From Limnephilus marmoratus (taxonomy: Eukaryota > Arthropoda > Insecta > Trichoptera > Limnephilidae), in the NCBI GenBank assembly GCA_917880885.1, contig OU862913.1, positions 42,379,460 through 42,443,459 on the forward strand: a stretch of 64,000 nucleotides of DNA, read 5' to 3'. The notes beneath the pieces are model-generated. The model saw nothing but the letters and a program-made list of their open reading frames with translations. It was not told the DNA's origin and made no database searches. This document shows positions 24,801 to 39,800 of the stretch, piece after piece. Each line of letters starts with the position of its first letter. The stretch's first letter is position 1. The translations under genes and the position numbers were made by a program.

Positions 24801-27800
24801 GCACGCAAACAAGAATGGGAGGTCACATTAAATTACGAAATACTCAACATAAAGCTCGAGTAAGGCCGGGGACTGCTCCCAACCGTCTGAAGTGAAACTG
24901 TGGAAATTGGGCTATGTTGTGAAGCTGGAGGTAGTGGGGAGGAGAAGGAGATGGGGAGGAAGAAGGTGGGGAAGTTCCTGGCTATTCAGATCTGGTCATC
25001 AAATACGGCTAAAACCATTTTAAGTAACCTTTCATTTCTGAATGGTGGTCTTATACCAGGGCGATACTGAGAGTATCTTCTATTCTGGAACGTGCCGTAA
25101 ATATACTACATATATTGTTTTAAATGAATAAGTTGAGAAATATCACAAATTAATCAGATAAAATTTACTAACACATGCCGAATTCGAATCCGCGACCTCC
25201 GTATTACTAGTCGAGAGCTATTTCCCTTGACCACGAAGGCCGTCAGATTTGTTATATTGATAAAACAAATACTGAAAAGTTTAAAAGTAGAATGGAGAAA
25301 TAGAGCAGGTCTGAAGGTTCGGGAGATAGCTCAGTTGCTATAGTAAACTCCCGAATAGTATATGGTCTGGAATTCCAATTACGGTTGCACGTGTGGGCTT
25401 ATTTATTTTAAGTTTTTTTGTTGTTATGTTATTTTTACTTCAAATTATTTCAATATATTATATAATTATGAAATACTTACTCTCTGTCTAGCTGAAGGAG
25501 GGCGATGCTGTTGTACGCTTTAGAGTAAGTTCCCTTGTATAGCGGGTGAATGTATTGTTTAGTGACGCCATATATCTCATCTGGATTGTAACGGGGTGTA
25601 AATGTCCCGCCCAATCCAACAAACTTAACATTACTGGAACTGAAACAAAAGACGCTTCTTTAATGCTAAATATGTCCTTATCTGGTAGTATTATTATCTG
25701 AAGGACTGTACATTTCTGATTGTTGTAAACGGAAGTGACTTTCTCTGTTGTTTTCAAAAAGAACCGTTTCCGACAAGAAAATGTCAACATTTAATTAACC
25801 CCTCAGGTCTCCGGCCTATTTTATCTGAAGATCAAAATATTTCCATTTTGCAATAAAATCTACATAAATGGAAAGTTTATGACAGCATCCGAAAATTAAA
25901 AACTGTTTTTGAAAAGTGATGAAAACAAATAGATACCAATTTTTTGACTTACAAAAATTTATAATGTTTTTGTTTTTTTATTAAAATTACTGACAACAAA
26001 AATTAAAACGCACACATATTTTTTTGTAAGCAATTGTTATATAAAAGTTATCGTCAACTCTATTTTTTATCGTTTCATGTTCATTATTATAAAATTTCCG
26101 AAAATTCATAATCTTTTTCAAATTTTGGTTGGAAACTTTGGTTTCTGAAAAGCGAACGTTTTGATTATTTTGTTATAAATTTTTTTGAAATTTGAATTTA
26201 AACTCTTTCTAAGATCGTTTTTAGATCATATTTCTATACATGATAGTAAGAGGAGAACTACGATTTCTATGAGACCTCTTTGAGTTGTTCCGAAAAGGAA
26301 ACAAATTGGTTTGAGGGGTTAACAAAACTGTAAATTTCTCAGTTTCTAAAAACTCTAACATAATTTCCCGACCCATTTTCCGAGCAATTTTTTTCTCAAT
26401 TTCCAATTTTTCCAGAAGAAATGTTTTAAATTTGAAAAGTTAATAACAACCATCGCATAACAAAATCAAAAAGATAAATGTTTTAATTCAAATTTACTGC
26501 CACATTTTCGCAGCAAAAAAAGGTTTTAATCAATTTCTCGAAAGAATTTCATGGGGACACATTATACTGAAAATTATTAAAAAAAATCAGTGTGTGCAAT
26601 TCACACGCGGTAGAAGTGAAACCTTCAGAAAACTAAAGTTGGTGAAAATGAGACGAATGCAGAGGCGTAGGATAAGTGCAGAGTTTATTTATTATAATAA
26701 TGTTAGCAATTTATTATTTTACTACTTATTCTACTGAGCACCGCACAAAGAGGACACCTCATTCACTCACAGGCTAAATCCTATAGATGTTTGTGTTTGT
26801 CTCTTTTTAATGTCGCTTATTTCCGTTTCATCAAGTTTCAAACCACAACGGTGCTAAAGAAGTTTCCACTTAAAAAAAAACTCATATGAACAGGAGTGAC
26901 TGATGTCCATGAGTAAAGAACGTTCAGGAGTGACGGATGTCCTGTAGTGACGGATGTACGAATCCATCCCTCTCGTGAGCTTTGTTCTGGAGTAAATCGT
27001 GTCCGAAGTAGAATTTTTTAACTGGCATATTAATATTACTTTCAGCTGTTTACTATCTTATAAATGCGTCGATGCGATGACTCGATCCCGATTTATTGAA
27101 TCGGAAACTTCTTTAGCACCGTTGTGATTTGAAACTCGATTAAACGAAAAATAGCTGCACTAAAGAGTGACAAACACGTAATGTTTGTATTAGCCTGCGA
27201 GAGAATGAGATGGTATGGTCTCCTCTTTGTGCGGTGCTTCGTAGCCTCTCCACTCTTGACTACTTTAGTTTTCTGAAGATTTTACTTCTACCGCGTGTGA
27301 ATTGCACACTCTGTTTTTATTATTTGTCACCCGTATATAAATCATATTATTATTTTTAAATAAAAAGTATTAACTTCACTAGGCCTGTATTGAGGTTTAA
27401 AAAACATTTGAACATTTAAAAAATTGAATGAAGTAGCATAATATTAATCACTACATTTAAAGACACTAAATATTAAATGGAGAAAAAAAATTGCACGAGT
27501 GACCTGAAGGGAACTTTGTAACAATATTTGAACCACAAATAAATCATTATTTCCAACAATCAAAGTGGACATTAAAAACAACTCGGGTGACACTATGTTT
27601 TTAACTAATGGAACTAATGTATAGAATTATTATTTATAATAAGATTTAATCATTTATTATAAGTAGGCAACAAAATATGATCAAAAACGAAACCATTTAA
27701 AAAAAAACACGATATTACGATTATTTTGTGTTCTCATGACTACACTATTAGGTACATATGTAATTCTGTAACAATAGACGCGTACAAAAAGTTTCTTACT

Positions 27801-30800
27801 TACTTTCTAATAAATAAAAACCATTATTTCTTCTCAAATCATCAAATTTATAAGTAGGTACTAAAATACCTTCCCACTTAATACAACATTCTTAAACTTC
27901 AAACGAAGAATATTGGTTACGCATTGCAATATGTTTTTTTTTTGTTTGTTCGAAATTTTAAATAAATATATCACAAGCATGGTACTTACTTTACTTTACT
28001 CCTTGGAATTGACAAAGACATCGAAATGGATTGATTTTCAAAATAAATTCTAAAACAAGAAAAGAACTGACACTGTCTGTTTTTGTTGGAAAATTTTCTT
28101 CATTGTTTGAAAAGGAACTTTGATTACACTGCATTACATAAGGATTTCTTTTACTGCATCTAATTGTTGGTTGGATAACATTAAGGAGGCCTCCACTCTT
28201 CAAGATCTACAAAAATCAAGGTTGGTGGATTTGTAATTCCCTGGAGTTTCTCTTTTGTGCCATCCTTTGTGATATTAGTTCGCGCAAGTAGTTTCTTTTT
28301 CACAATCATAATTTCTTGGGTATTAAGCCCAGAGGGTCTGGGGTTATTTACACACCTCAGGCTCGCATATTATAATGCATAATTATGGTCCTTCGATCGC
28401 CAGATTTGTTCTAGCAAGGTTAATTTTATAAGAAAGGTTTCAGATTTACGTAATTTTTTGGTAATATTCTTGAAATACCTACCTCTTATAGAATTATTTA
28501 GCGTCAATTTACGTATTTTTTTTGGTAAATTTGAAATAGAACCTACAAAATCTTTATTGGTTGCTTAATTTCATAATTACTCAAATAAAGGTTTGTGATT
28601 ACGTATTCTTTGGTAATTTACGAAATACCTTATAGGTAGTTTTGTGAAAATTTAGTGACGAACATTTAAAAATTATTTTTATTTAAAATGCCCTTCATTA
28701 CGGAAGAGTCGAGTGACCAAACCGATAGAAAGTTGATCATTTTGACAGCAAAAAAGGAGAGGCTTTTTTCCCGGTTAAACGATTTGTTTAATTTGGCTAA
28801 AAACATTTCCACCTTTGAATCAAGGCAGAATGAAAACTTCTTGTCTAAGTCAGAAAGAATTGAAGAGATGCGGGAGCAGTTTGAAAATGTTATTGATGAT
28901 ATTAATAATATCCAATTGATTTCAAACCCGACATTTGAACCGGATTATCAACAATTGGATGCTTTTGAGGATTTGTTTGGTAGTGTGAAACGCGTACGTG
29001 ACAAAATTCAAAATGCAACAACAACAACGTCACAGAATAACGTCTGCGATTCTCGCGTACCAGTCATCAAACTTCCCTCTATAGAACTTCCCTCCTTCAA
29101 CGGTAAAATGGATACCTGGGCAAAATTTTATGAGTCATTCAAATCGAACATCCATAATAATACACAGCTGAATGATTCTCAACGTGTGCAGTATTTGGTA
29201 GGTAAATTAACGCATAGCGCGTTGCAGATTACCGCGGGTATTATACCTACCGGAGAGACGTACAAGATTATATGGGATTCGTTGGTTTCGAAATATCAAG
29301 ATAAACGTGCACTAGGCACATATTATTTGAATAATATTCTTGACATAAAGGGTTGCACAAATACATCTGTTAGTCTTGATTCATTTGTTGAAAGGTATTC
29401 TTCGTCTGTTTTGGCGTTAAAACAGTTAGATATTGAAGATTTAACTGACTTCATATTATTACACTGTGCGTTAAGGAAAATTGATTCCCAAACGTCACAA
29501 AATTTTGAAATGTCAGTTAGAACTCAAGAAATTCCTGCATACAATGAGTTGATCTCATTTGTGAAAGAGTAAAAATATTAGAACGGACAAGCAATAATCA
29601 CGGTGTTATAAATAAGGCGCCTACCTCTTCATCACGTGCAAATAATTACAAAACGTTCGTCGCGAGCAACGAGAGTATCCATGTTCCGGCTTCGCCCGCG
29701 AAAGTTTGTATTTATTGCAACAAAACTGGTCATTCAATTAATGTTTGCTCACAGTTTAAAGGTTTGAGTTCGCCACAGGCCCGATTTGAATTCATTAAAT
29801 CAAAACATGCCTGTGTGAACTGTCTCAGCGGGTTGCATACAATCAATTCGTGCAAATCGTCGGTTGTTTGCGAGGTATGCAAAAAACGTCACCATACATT
29901 CCTACACTTCGAGAGTAGTAGTAGAGTTAAAACCAATACTCACGTACATACGGCTCAAATACCTACCAGTGACGAGTCGTCTACGCCTCCTTTGCCAGGG
30001 CCATCCAACGTCAATATTTCGTGTAATTGCAATGCGAAACTAGAGGAGCCCTCGCACGTTAACTCTTCGTGTTCATTGTCAGCTAAAGTAGCTCCTAATA
30101 CTACAATTTTACTATCAACTGCTCAAGTGTATGCAAAACTTAAAAATGGAAATAAAATTATTGTTCGGTGTCTAATTGATAATGGCTCACAAAATCATTT
30201 GATCACGGTCGATTGTTGCAAGGCGCTGAATTTGCCAATAATTCCTTTGAGTAATTCTTTTGTTAAAGGAATTGGTTCAGCATCACGACAAATTCTTGGT
30301 TACGTTTATTTGGACATTGAGTCTCGCGTATACCTAAATAATAAATATAACATATTTGCGCTCGTTGTCGAGTGCATTACCGACAAGTTACCTAATCACT
30401 ACATAGCAAAGGTTGATATGAGGTACTTAGAGGGCATACCCCTCGCTGATTTAACGTGGAACATTCCCGGAAACATAGATGTTGTCTTAGGGGCACAATT
30501 ATTTCCACATATCTATTTAGGGGACAGGATTGAATCAGGGACTAGTGCACCCCCCGCATTATCGACCGCGTTTGGTTTCGTGCTAATGGGCGACTACCCT
30601 GATAATGTGCTTAATACAAGTACTTCATTTTCCGCACTTGCACTTAATGATTTAGTCCAAAAATTTTGGCAGTTAGAAGAAATCCCTAACATGCAATTTT
30701 TAAGTCCGGAGGAGACGGAATCTGAGAATCTGTTTACTTCATCTATCGCTCGCGCTGTCAATGGAAGGTATTCTGTTGCTTTACCTTTCTGCAAAGACCC

Positions 30801-33800
30801 AAAACAATTGGGTAATTCTCTTACTACCGCCCAGCGCCGATTTATGGCCTTGGAACGAAAATTTAAACAATCACCTTCTTTACAGGAGAATTATAACAAA
30901 GTTATCGGTGAATATATTGACAGCAATTATTTGTCAGAAGTCAAAGAGTCTGAAATTACAGATGATGGATATTACATCCCGCATCATGCCGTCAATCGTC
31001 CGGACAAACCTATGCCTCGGATTGTGCTCGACGCTAGCGCCATGACTCATTCAGGGCTGTCATTAAATGACGTCTTGCATACTGGTCCCAATTTGCAAGC
31101 TGATTTGTTTTTGCTTTTGCTTGACTTTCGTCTTTTTCCCATCGCTATGACTGCGGACATAAAGCAAATGTATTTACAGATTAAAGTTCCTATCAAGCAT
31201 CGTAGATATCTAAGAATCTTATTTCGATTCTCCAATAACGATCTCATACGGACTTTTCAATTTAATCGGGTCCCTTTCGGACTAACGGCAAGTCCATACT
31301 TAGCAATGAGGACTGTTCGTCAGTTAGCCCAAGATATGAGACCACATTTCCCGGATGCTGCCAATGTGGCAGAATCCAAGTTGTATATGGACGACCTGGT
31401 CTATTCTATTGCAGATGAGTCCAGCGCCATACGTCTTTCTCGAGAATTAATCTCGTTATTCAAGTCCGGTGCCTTTGTTTTGGTCAAATGGACTAGTAAT
31501 TCTCAAGTTGTACTTGAAAACCTTCCAGATTCTCACCGCAGTGCGGTGGATTTCACTGTTGGTTCTAACAATGCCTCTAAGGTGTTAGGCCTCTCGTGGG
31601 AACCAGTTGATGACAGCTTCTTCTTTACGACTTCTTATGTTCAGGAGAAGTGTACAAAGCGGAACATACTCTCTATAGTCGCCCGCTTATTCGATGTCCT
31701 TGGCTTGGTCGCCCCCATCATTCTGTACGCTAAATTGCTTATTAAGGAGCTATGGCTGTGCAACATTGGTTGGGATGATACCCCCCCTGAGAGCGTTATT
31801 CAAAGGTTCTCGGCACTCACACAGGAATTTCCTTTAATTTCTACGATAAAAATCCCACGTAATGTTGGTGTCCTACAGGGCAGTACAGTGCTCATTGTCG
31901 CTTTCTGCGATGCGAGCCTGAATGGTTATGGCTGTGTGATATATTTACACACAACTGATCCGTCTGGGAATATTACCGTGAGATTGTTGTGTGCAAAATC
32001 AAAGGTCTCTCCCACCAAAGTGACAACACTCGCTCGTTTGGAGCTATGTGCCGCGGTCTTGATGTCCAAACTAATACGGACGGTTCAAGACAATTATCGT
32101 TCGCGTCTTCTTATTACCGGGATATAGGCGTTTTCAGATTCGACCATTGCGCTCTCGTGGATACATTCTTCACCGCATCGATGGTCGGTGTTTGTTAGTA
32201 ATCGCGTGGCTCAATGTCAGGAGAATTTGTCTCCTGAGAACTTCTATCATGTCGCTGGTAGTGAAAATCCTAGTGACTGCCTTTCACGTGGAGTGCTTCC
32301 TTCCCAACTCGTTTCACACGAACTATGGTGGAACGGCCCATCATGGATTCGCAGCACACCTTTGGAATGGCCAATAAAACCTTTTCATTTCACAAATACT
32401 GGTGAAATGCCTGAGCACAAAACTAATGTGCTCACTGCAATAGTTCAACGTGAACAATCGGTCCTGAGTGAACTTGCTCAGCGCATTTCCACATGGGATA
32501 AACTTTTAAGGATTGTCGTTTATGTTCTCCAATTCGTAAAAAGGGTATCACCTTCTTCTAGAACGGTCAATAATCTTATGACTGCTGAAAAGGCTGTGAT
32601 TCGTTCTGTGCAGAGTATTCATTTTGAAGAAGATATTGCTGCACTCCAGAAAAGCAAATTGCCTTCAAAGAAGCTTCGGAATTTATCAGTTTTTCTCGAT
32701 GAGGATAATTTATTACGTATTGGGGGGCGGCTTTCTAAATCGGACTTACCATTTGAGGTTAAACATCCGGTATTACTACCTAAACATGACTGTGTTGTGG
32801 ATCTTATCATCGATCATTTCCATGTCATGAACTGTCATACAGGCCCTGGACTCCTTATGTCCATCTTACGGCAGCGCTATTGGATATTAGATGCCAGGAC
32901 TGTTATTAGGGCAAAAGTGCGGAAATGCAATTGCTGCTTCCGCTCAAATCCGTCGCATCCTACACCGAAGATGGCGGATTTACCTTCATATCGTATTGTA
33001 GAAGCAAAGGCTTTCGTTCATACCGGTGTAGATTACGCAGGTCCCCTCCGTATCACGCTTGCTCGTCGGAGAGGACAACATTCACAAAAGGCATATATCT
33101 GTCTTTTCGTATGTCTTGTAACTAAGGCCATTCATATTGAGTTGGTCTCTGACCTAACTTCAAATGCTTTCCTGGCTGCTTTCAGCCGTTTTATTTCTCG
33201 GCGTGGCCCTGTGTCATGCTTGTATTCAGATAATGGCACCAATTTTATTGGTGCAAAGGCACAATTAGATGATCTCCATAAGTTTTTAGTTGAGTCAGAA
33301 TTTGAGCCCGCTTTAAAGCGCGAACTCGCTAATCGCCGGGTTGAGTGGAAAATGATTCCCCCACGCGCGCCTCATTTCGGGGGTATATGGGAGTCAAACG
33401 TAAAGAGTATGAAGACTCATTTGTACCGTGTGATCGGAACTCAGCTCCTCACTTATGAAGAACTACAGACCGTTCTGGTTCAAATAGAGTGTTTGATGAA
33501 CTCGCGCCCACTCACAGTCGTGTCTTCCGAACCCTATCCGGAAGTGATTACTCCTGCGCATTTTCTAATGTCGACACCTTTACAGTACTTACCTGCTTCT
33601 GTTTTGACAGACGCTAAAACAAACTTTGCTCAGCGCAAGCAGTTATTAGATGGCATGGTTCAATCCTTCTGGAAAAAGTGGCGTTTGGAATATCTGCACA
33701 CGTTGCAAGTCAGGCAGAAGTGGACTACAACTGACCATCCCATTAAGGTTGGAACTGTCGTACTTGTGGGACAGGAGGATTTGCCTCCGTTAAATTGGCC

Positions 33801-36800
33801 TTTGGGCGTAATCACGGACGTTCATCCTGGTACTGATAATATAATTCGAGTTGCGACGGTAAAGACCAGATACGGATTTTTTAAACGTCCTGTCGTTAAA
33901 TTATATCCCATCCCAACGCAATAATTTTATCTTTATTTTATTTTATGTTAATAACTTATCATAATTTAATTCTTTCGGACTTAACCATGACATTCTGTAT
34001 TTAACACTTAGTTGACTTAGCAACATGATATTCTTTATTTAACACCTAGTTGACTTAGCAACATGATTTTTATTTTATTTTTAAACATTTTTCAACTTAG
34101 TGATTTTATCCTTAATAAGTTTAATTTAAACTTTGTTTTGTTTTTTGAAAGTTCCGTGAACTTCCAAGGCGGGGAGCATGGTTACGCATTGCAATATGTT
34201 TTTTTTTTGTTTGTTCGAAATTTTAAATAAATATATCACAAGCATGGTACTTACTTTACTTTACTCCTTGGAATTGACAAAGACATCGAAATGGATTGAT
34301 TTTCAAAATAAATTCTAAAACAAGAAAAGAACTGACACTGTCTGTTTTTGTTGGAAAATTTTCTTCATTGTTTGAAAAGGAACTTTGATTACACTGCATT
34401 ACATAAGGATTTCTTTTACTGCATCTAATTGTTGGTTGGATAACATTAAGGAGGCCTCCACTCTTCAAGATCTACAAAAATCAAGGTTGGTGGATTTGTA
34501 ATTCCCTGGAGTTTCTCTTTTGTGCCATCCTTTGTGATATTAGTTCGCGCAAGTAGTTTCTTTTTCACAATCATAATTTCTTGGGTATTAAGCCCAGAGG
34601 GTCTGGGGTTATTTACACACCTCAGGCTCGCATATTATAATGCAAATATTTATACATTTTGTTCGAGGAAACGTCGCTGTCTCAATGACAATTCTTTTTT
34701 CAGACTTTCTTTAGGCAGGTAGATACCATAATATTGATTTTTTTTATCTGGGATGCTGTGTGGAGGGTCTTTTTGAGGAGAGGAAGGAATGAACATTGGT
34801 CTTGAAGAGACCCATGTTGTAGGAAGGAGGAAACACAGAGGCCGGCAAATCATTCCACAGCCGAGTTGTTGAACACAAGAACGAGTCGAAGAAACGACCC
34901 GTTCTCATGTGACAAATGTCAACCGTGTACAAATGTTGGGCACGCGTTAGGCGTGTTTCCCGACTATGCACCGGTGCCGAAGGGATCAATGATGCTAGTT
35001 CCTCGTAGCATCTTCCATTGTAATACCGGTAGAACAAGGATAGCATTCCCACCCGACGCCTGTGCTCTAAAGATTGCAATCCGTCTGTTAAGATGGGAGA
35101 ATCTATCAAACGGACCGCCCGTTTTTGCACAGAGTCGAGGGTATTTTTCAGGTATTTTGGAGCTCCAGACCAGAGATGGCTGCCAAATTCAACCGTGGGG
35201 CGTACTTGTGATTTGTACAAGGTTAGCAGTTGTGTACTATTAAAGTATCACTAAATACGGTTAAAGCCATTTCAAGCAGCATGTTCTGGAGGGAGGCCGT
35301 ACGTGATATCATCGTTATAGTATCTTCTGTATTTGTAGTGTTCGTATAAGACGTGTGAGCTACTATTCTCTTACTCTACCTGTAAAGTTGCATCGCTCAG
35401 TACATGAGTGATTTTTGTATGCTTCATCTATTCTTTGTAGGTAAAATTAGATTTTTTGCATTTCTCGTCCTGTTATAGTCATCGCGATACAGCCAAATCG
35501 TCTAAAATGATATCGCATGTAACAGGAGATACCTGTAATCTCAAGTCAATTAACAAAAGCGTTAGAATTGGTTGCCCCATGACTTTATGAATTATAAGTT
35601 TGTATGATAGTTATATATTGGCGATAAATGAAACTAATTGCAGTTTATAAATCATGATACTTTCGCTTGTGAAATCCGAGGAATTTCTATAACTAATTTT
35701 GCATGACTAGTACATCACAAGAGAAACGTCGGTATTGGTAGTTTATTTTTTTTATTTCATGCTTCTTCTTAGGGTTGTAACCCCTACTCCAAGGACTCCG
35801 TGAACAAGGCTCCTCCAACCTCCTTCGCGGTTCTGCGCTGTGTTGAGAGCCAAGAACACCGAAGTACCGGACGCCAGTGATACTTGGTCTCAGCGCTTTG
35901 GTGACCTTCCTCTGCTTCTTCTGCCAAACACTTTGCCAGTAACTACGAGTTTCTTCATGTTGGAGTTCTCAGTTTTGTGAGCAATGTGTCCAAATTCTGT
36001 TAAAATACGTCGTAGGCAGATAGTTGAGAGCCTTTATTGTGGATGCTTAGCTTTATGATGTGTCTGATTGTCCATGGAATTCTGAGCATTGTTTCCAGCA
36101 CGACATTTCTATATCGCACAGAAATATGGGGAAAATCGACGAGTGAAAAAAACGACGCGAAAACCGGACGACTCTCATCTTAGTGGTCTTCGTAATGCGT
36201 CTGTCACTCCATATCTTTTGAATTTTTTTATTTGATACTTCAGTCTTAAGTCTTTTTTGCCAGTAGACAGTGGGACTGGGCTAATACCACAAACCTCAAT
36301 TTGGTAATTTTATTAGACTTAGATTCAAAGCCGTGACAAAATTTTCCCTGCCCCTAGGACAAGCATGTATACCATACAAAGAAAGTACTGCATTATTGTG
36401 AGTCATATTGAAAATCGCTCGATATTTACGTAACTTAGTTAACTCCATATTTATGCAACAAACATCAACTTTTTACTCAAAACTCTCGATCGGTACCTAC
36501 TTCCTACTTTGTTCCGGTAGCAAGTAGATACAAAACCAACACTGAAATGCTGTCGCAATGCAATTTTTAAATGCAAGTTTCGTATTTAATCTCGCAGTGC
36601 CTGATGAGAATCTATATCATGACCCCATTACCAATATTAATTATTAACTGAAAGTCGCGAAATTATATCACTGTCGAACTTTCATTCGTATTCGCAGTAG
36701 TAGTTGTTACTTCAGTAGTCGAACCAATGCTTTGACTCTTGTGATTAATAGGAACGGTCACCGCAACTGGAAACTTTTTTAAAAAGCTTCAAAAAGGGGA

Positions 36801-39800
36801 GCTTTTCTTATCTCTACGTTTTGAGATGGTTGGATTTGTTTGTGCGTTTCTTTTTGTACAGTGGTGCTTTGCTTTTCTCGTTTCTTTGTGGCGTTGGGTC
36901 TATATTTTATAGAACCGTCACGCGACCGAAAGCTGTGCTTATATGGTAATACCGGCAGTAACAATGTTGTTGCCTTTCGACAAATACTCGGGTTTACCAT
37001 TTCCGTCCAGAGTCTGCAGCAGCACAGTGCATTTGTTGCCAAGTATCTCGACCGATCGAGTCTCGGGGGCCGCGGTCGTGTAACGAAATAATTCCTTACT
37101 TTATATGGATCTGACTGAGAAAAAATTGCCATTTGTGGACCAATCTGCACATATTATCAATGTCCAACTATAGGCTTGACATGTGCAGGCGGGCCTAAGC
37201 ATTCGGAGCATTCCGATCATTACTGTATACTGCTATGCACAGATGGATACTTAGTTACTGAGATTGCAAGCATACTTGCAAATAGAAGGAAATCCCAGTT
37301 TAAAGCCATTTTCTAGCTAGTAAAAGATTTGTCATTTCACAAAAATGGAACTGACAAGTTATTATGACACTGAGTTTTGAGCTTTATGCTTAACTCACAG
37401 TTTTAACATTCTTGTTTAGAAATCTTGACGTCACGTCTTATTTATTTTAATATTACATTAATATTTGATTCTTAAAGCCTATTTGTTCGGTTTTCGGAAT
37501 AACTCATATAGGTCTCGTAGAAATCGTTGTATTTCCCTAACTATCATAGTGATAAATATGAAATAAACGGTGTTAGAAAGAAAAAAACACCACGCTTTAT
37601 ATTAAAACACAAAAATTAACCACAAAAAAGTAAAACCTTTATGAACCCAAAGTTTCGAATCGCAATTTCAAATAAACTTTGGGAATTTTTCTATGAATAT
37701 TTTTTTATGGAACGACAAAAAAGTGAGGTACAAAAACATTTATCCAATAAAATGTGTATGTTTTTTTTCTTTATCGGTAATTTTAATTAGAAAAAAACAT
37801 AAGGCGAGCCACTTTTAAAACTTTTTTATGTTTGTGTGCAAAATTTTTATATTTCAAAAATTATATGTTTATTACGATTTACAAAATTTGAATACGTACT
37901 TTATCACCTTTTAGAAACAGTTTTCTTTTAAAAAGAAATGATCAGATAGAAAAAGCTTTTGACGGATTAAAGACAAAAAAATCATCTATTCGAAGAAAAA
38001 TTCTTGGTTCTCTATGTGATGTAGATTCACCAGTTTCCCGCTTGTACCACGAGTTTTCAGACACCGTGTATAAGCAGAGAATAGACATGTACGTTGTAAT
38101 AATTGGTCTCCGTATCAATGTTACAAAATTATAACAACTGATTAAATATTCAATTTTAAATCAGTCTTAGTTGGCAGCCATGCTTTGCCTAGCCCAGCTT
38201 CTTACCATACTAGAACAACTCTAGAACAACAAGATGCCTTGTCTATTGTTAGCTGAATCACAGTTATGATTATAATACAAGTGCCCAAGGCATTTTTTTT
38301 CATTTCTCGCTCCATCGATTTCTTATAAAAGCTCTTAATCAAAAGTGTTTTTGCCAAGTCTTTTAATTCCCTCTCCACTGGGACTTGTTGATATTTTGCT
38401 CAGCTAATGTTGCACGGCTCGCTTTGAGAAATAATCGTAAATCGAAGGAAACTGAAAATAGCAAAGTGCTCTGGAGCGATTCATACGATAAAAACATCAT
38501 TTGGGACTATTTGATCGCTATTCATTGTTTTCTTATGGACGAACCAACTAAATTTAAATAATAATGGCAAAGATTTGGGCCAGTTGGTTCACAGAATTTG
38601 TTTAATCATAAAATTTCAAAGTAAATGTAGAGCTAAACTTAAAACTCACATTTTCAGACAGTCGTATCCATAAAGTCCAAAACGTTTCACCTTCACCTTC
38701 ACTGCCCGCGACATTGTAAATAATTAATTGTGTAAAAAAAACCTTATTTGTAAGCTTTGGTAACAAAGAGCCCTAAAGAGTCAATTCTCCAGTCTTATTA
38801 TACTAACCACTAAATATTAACAGTGATGGGGGTAGCAAATGTAAAATCATGCAATGTCCAGTGTTTTAGATATAATATCCTCCACGTGCAAAGCCGTATC
38901 TTCTCCTAGTATACTCGTAAGTTTTCTAATTAATGTGTATTTATCGGAAGCGACCTGCCAGGTAAGTATATGTTTGCTGTATCTATTTGTGAATAATAAA
39001 ATTAGATAGAGCCTAAGAATTCGTAATAAATAGTACATCAAAGATATTTTATTTAATTTATTGGGGGGCTAGAATTCCAACAATCCATGCGCTTGATAGC
39101 TGCAAGACGAGTGGTTATCTAGCCCCCTACATAGTTAAGTAAATTGAAATACGTACATATAAAAAGATATTTAATTTAATTTATCGGGGGGCTAGAATTC
39201 CAATAATCCATGCGCTTGATAGCTGCAAGACGAGTGGTTATCTAGCCCCCTACATAGTTAAGTAAGTTGAAATACGTACATATAAAAAGATATTTAATTT
39301 AATGTATCGGGGGGCTAGAATTCCAATAATCCATGCGCTTGATAGCTGCAAGACGAGTTGTTATCTAGCCTCCTAAGGTAAGTAAATTCCAATGTAAAAT
39401 CCATGCTAATTTGTACAGCGCTCTTGAGGCGATTTTTCGCAAAAACAGCGCTATATAAGTTGTCCAAATTTATTATTATTATATTATTAAATTCGAAAAA
39501 GTCCAAAAAAGCACGATTATTAAAAGTCTGAAAATATAATCTTTAAAAACCATTAATACAGCCACCATCCAGAACAGGAAGCGGAACATACAAACAAACG
39601 TAAATGAAAAGAGTTTAAAAAGAATTTTGCTAACCTCAGTCAATAATAATTTGAGGTAGATTCATCAGTTGCCCGCTTATACAACGAGTTGCCAGACACC
39701 GTGTACAGTGCCAGTTTGGAGAAATAATACCTCAAAGGTGCTTAAATCTTTAAAACTTGATCATTCAAACTTCAAATCAATACGTTTGTTTATGTTCATC

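Larger units (their letters stand above)
27914..34644 (+). mobile_element. BEL/Pao LTR retrotransposon, young insertion
   Basis: 6731 bp with LTRs at both ends, TG..CA termini and a 5-bp target duplication AATAT (27909-27913 and 34645-34649). Gene order gag, protease, reverse transcriptase, RNase H, integrase is that of BEL/Pao; no envelope ORF. It sits in the intron between exons 16 and 17 of the CLIP/SPH gene, antisense to it. Two lesions break the coding part: a frame change near 29570 and an amber stop at 32125-32127. Confidence 0.95.
35245..39035. other. Intron sequence, mostly unassigned
   Basis: Apart from the RTE fragment and the terminus-like sequence at 38026, I see no supported feature. 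A 123-codon minus-strand ORF at 36779-37150 is unrecognised and overlaps a plus-strand ORF of 83 codons; neither has clear splice sites or motifs. Confidence 0.35.

Noticed and set aside
27991..28203. 70-codon ORF repeated at 34256-34468
   Set aside because: It lies antisense within the two identical LTRs, so its duplication only reflects the LTRs.
36779..37150. 123-codon minus-strand ORF as a host exon
   Set aside because: No recognisable motif, a competing ORF on the other strand and no convincing splice sites; left as unassigned.
39041..39388. CRISPR array
   Set aside because: Repeats are adjacent 123-bp units without spacers, in a eukaryotic intron.
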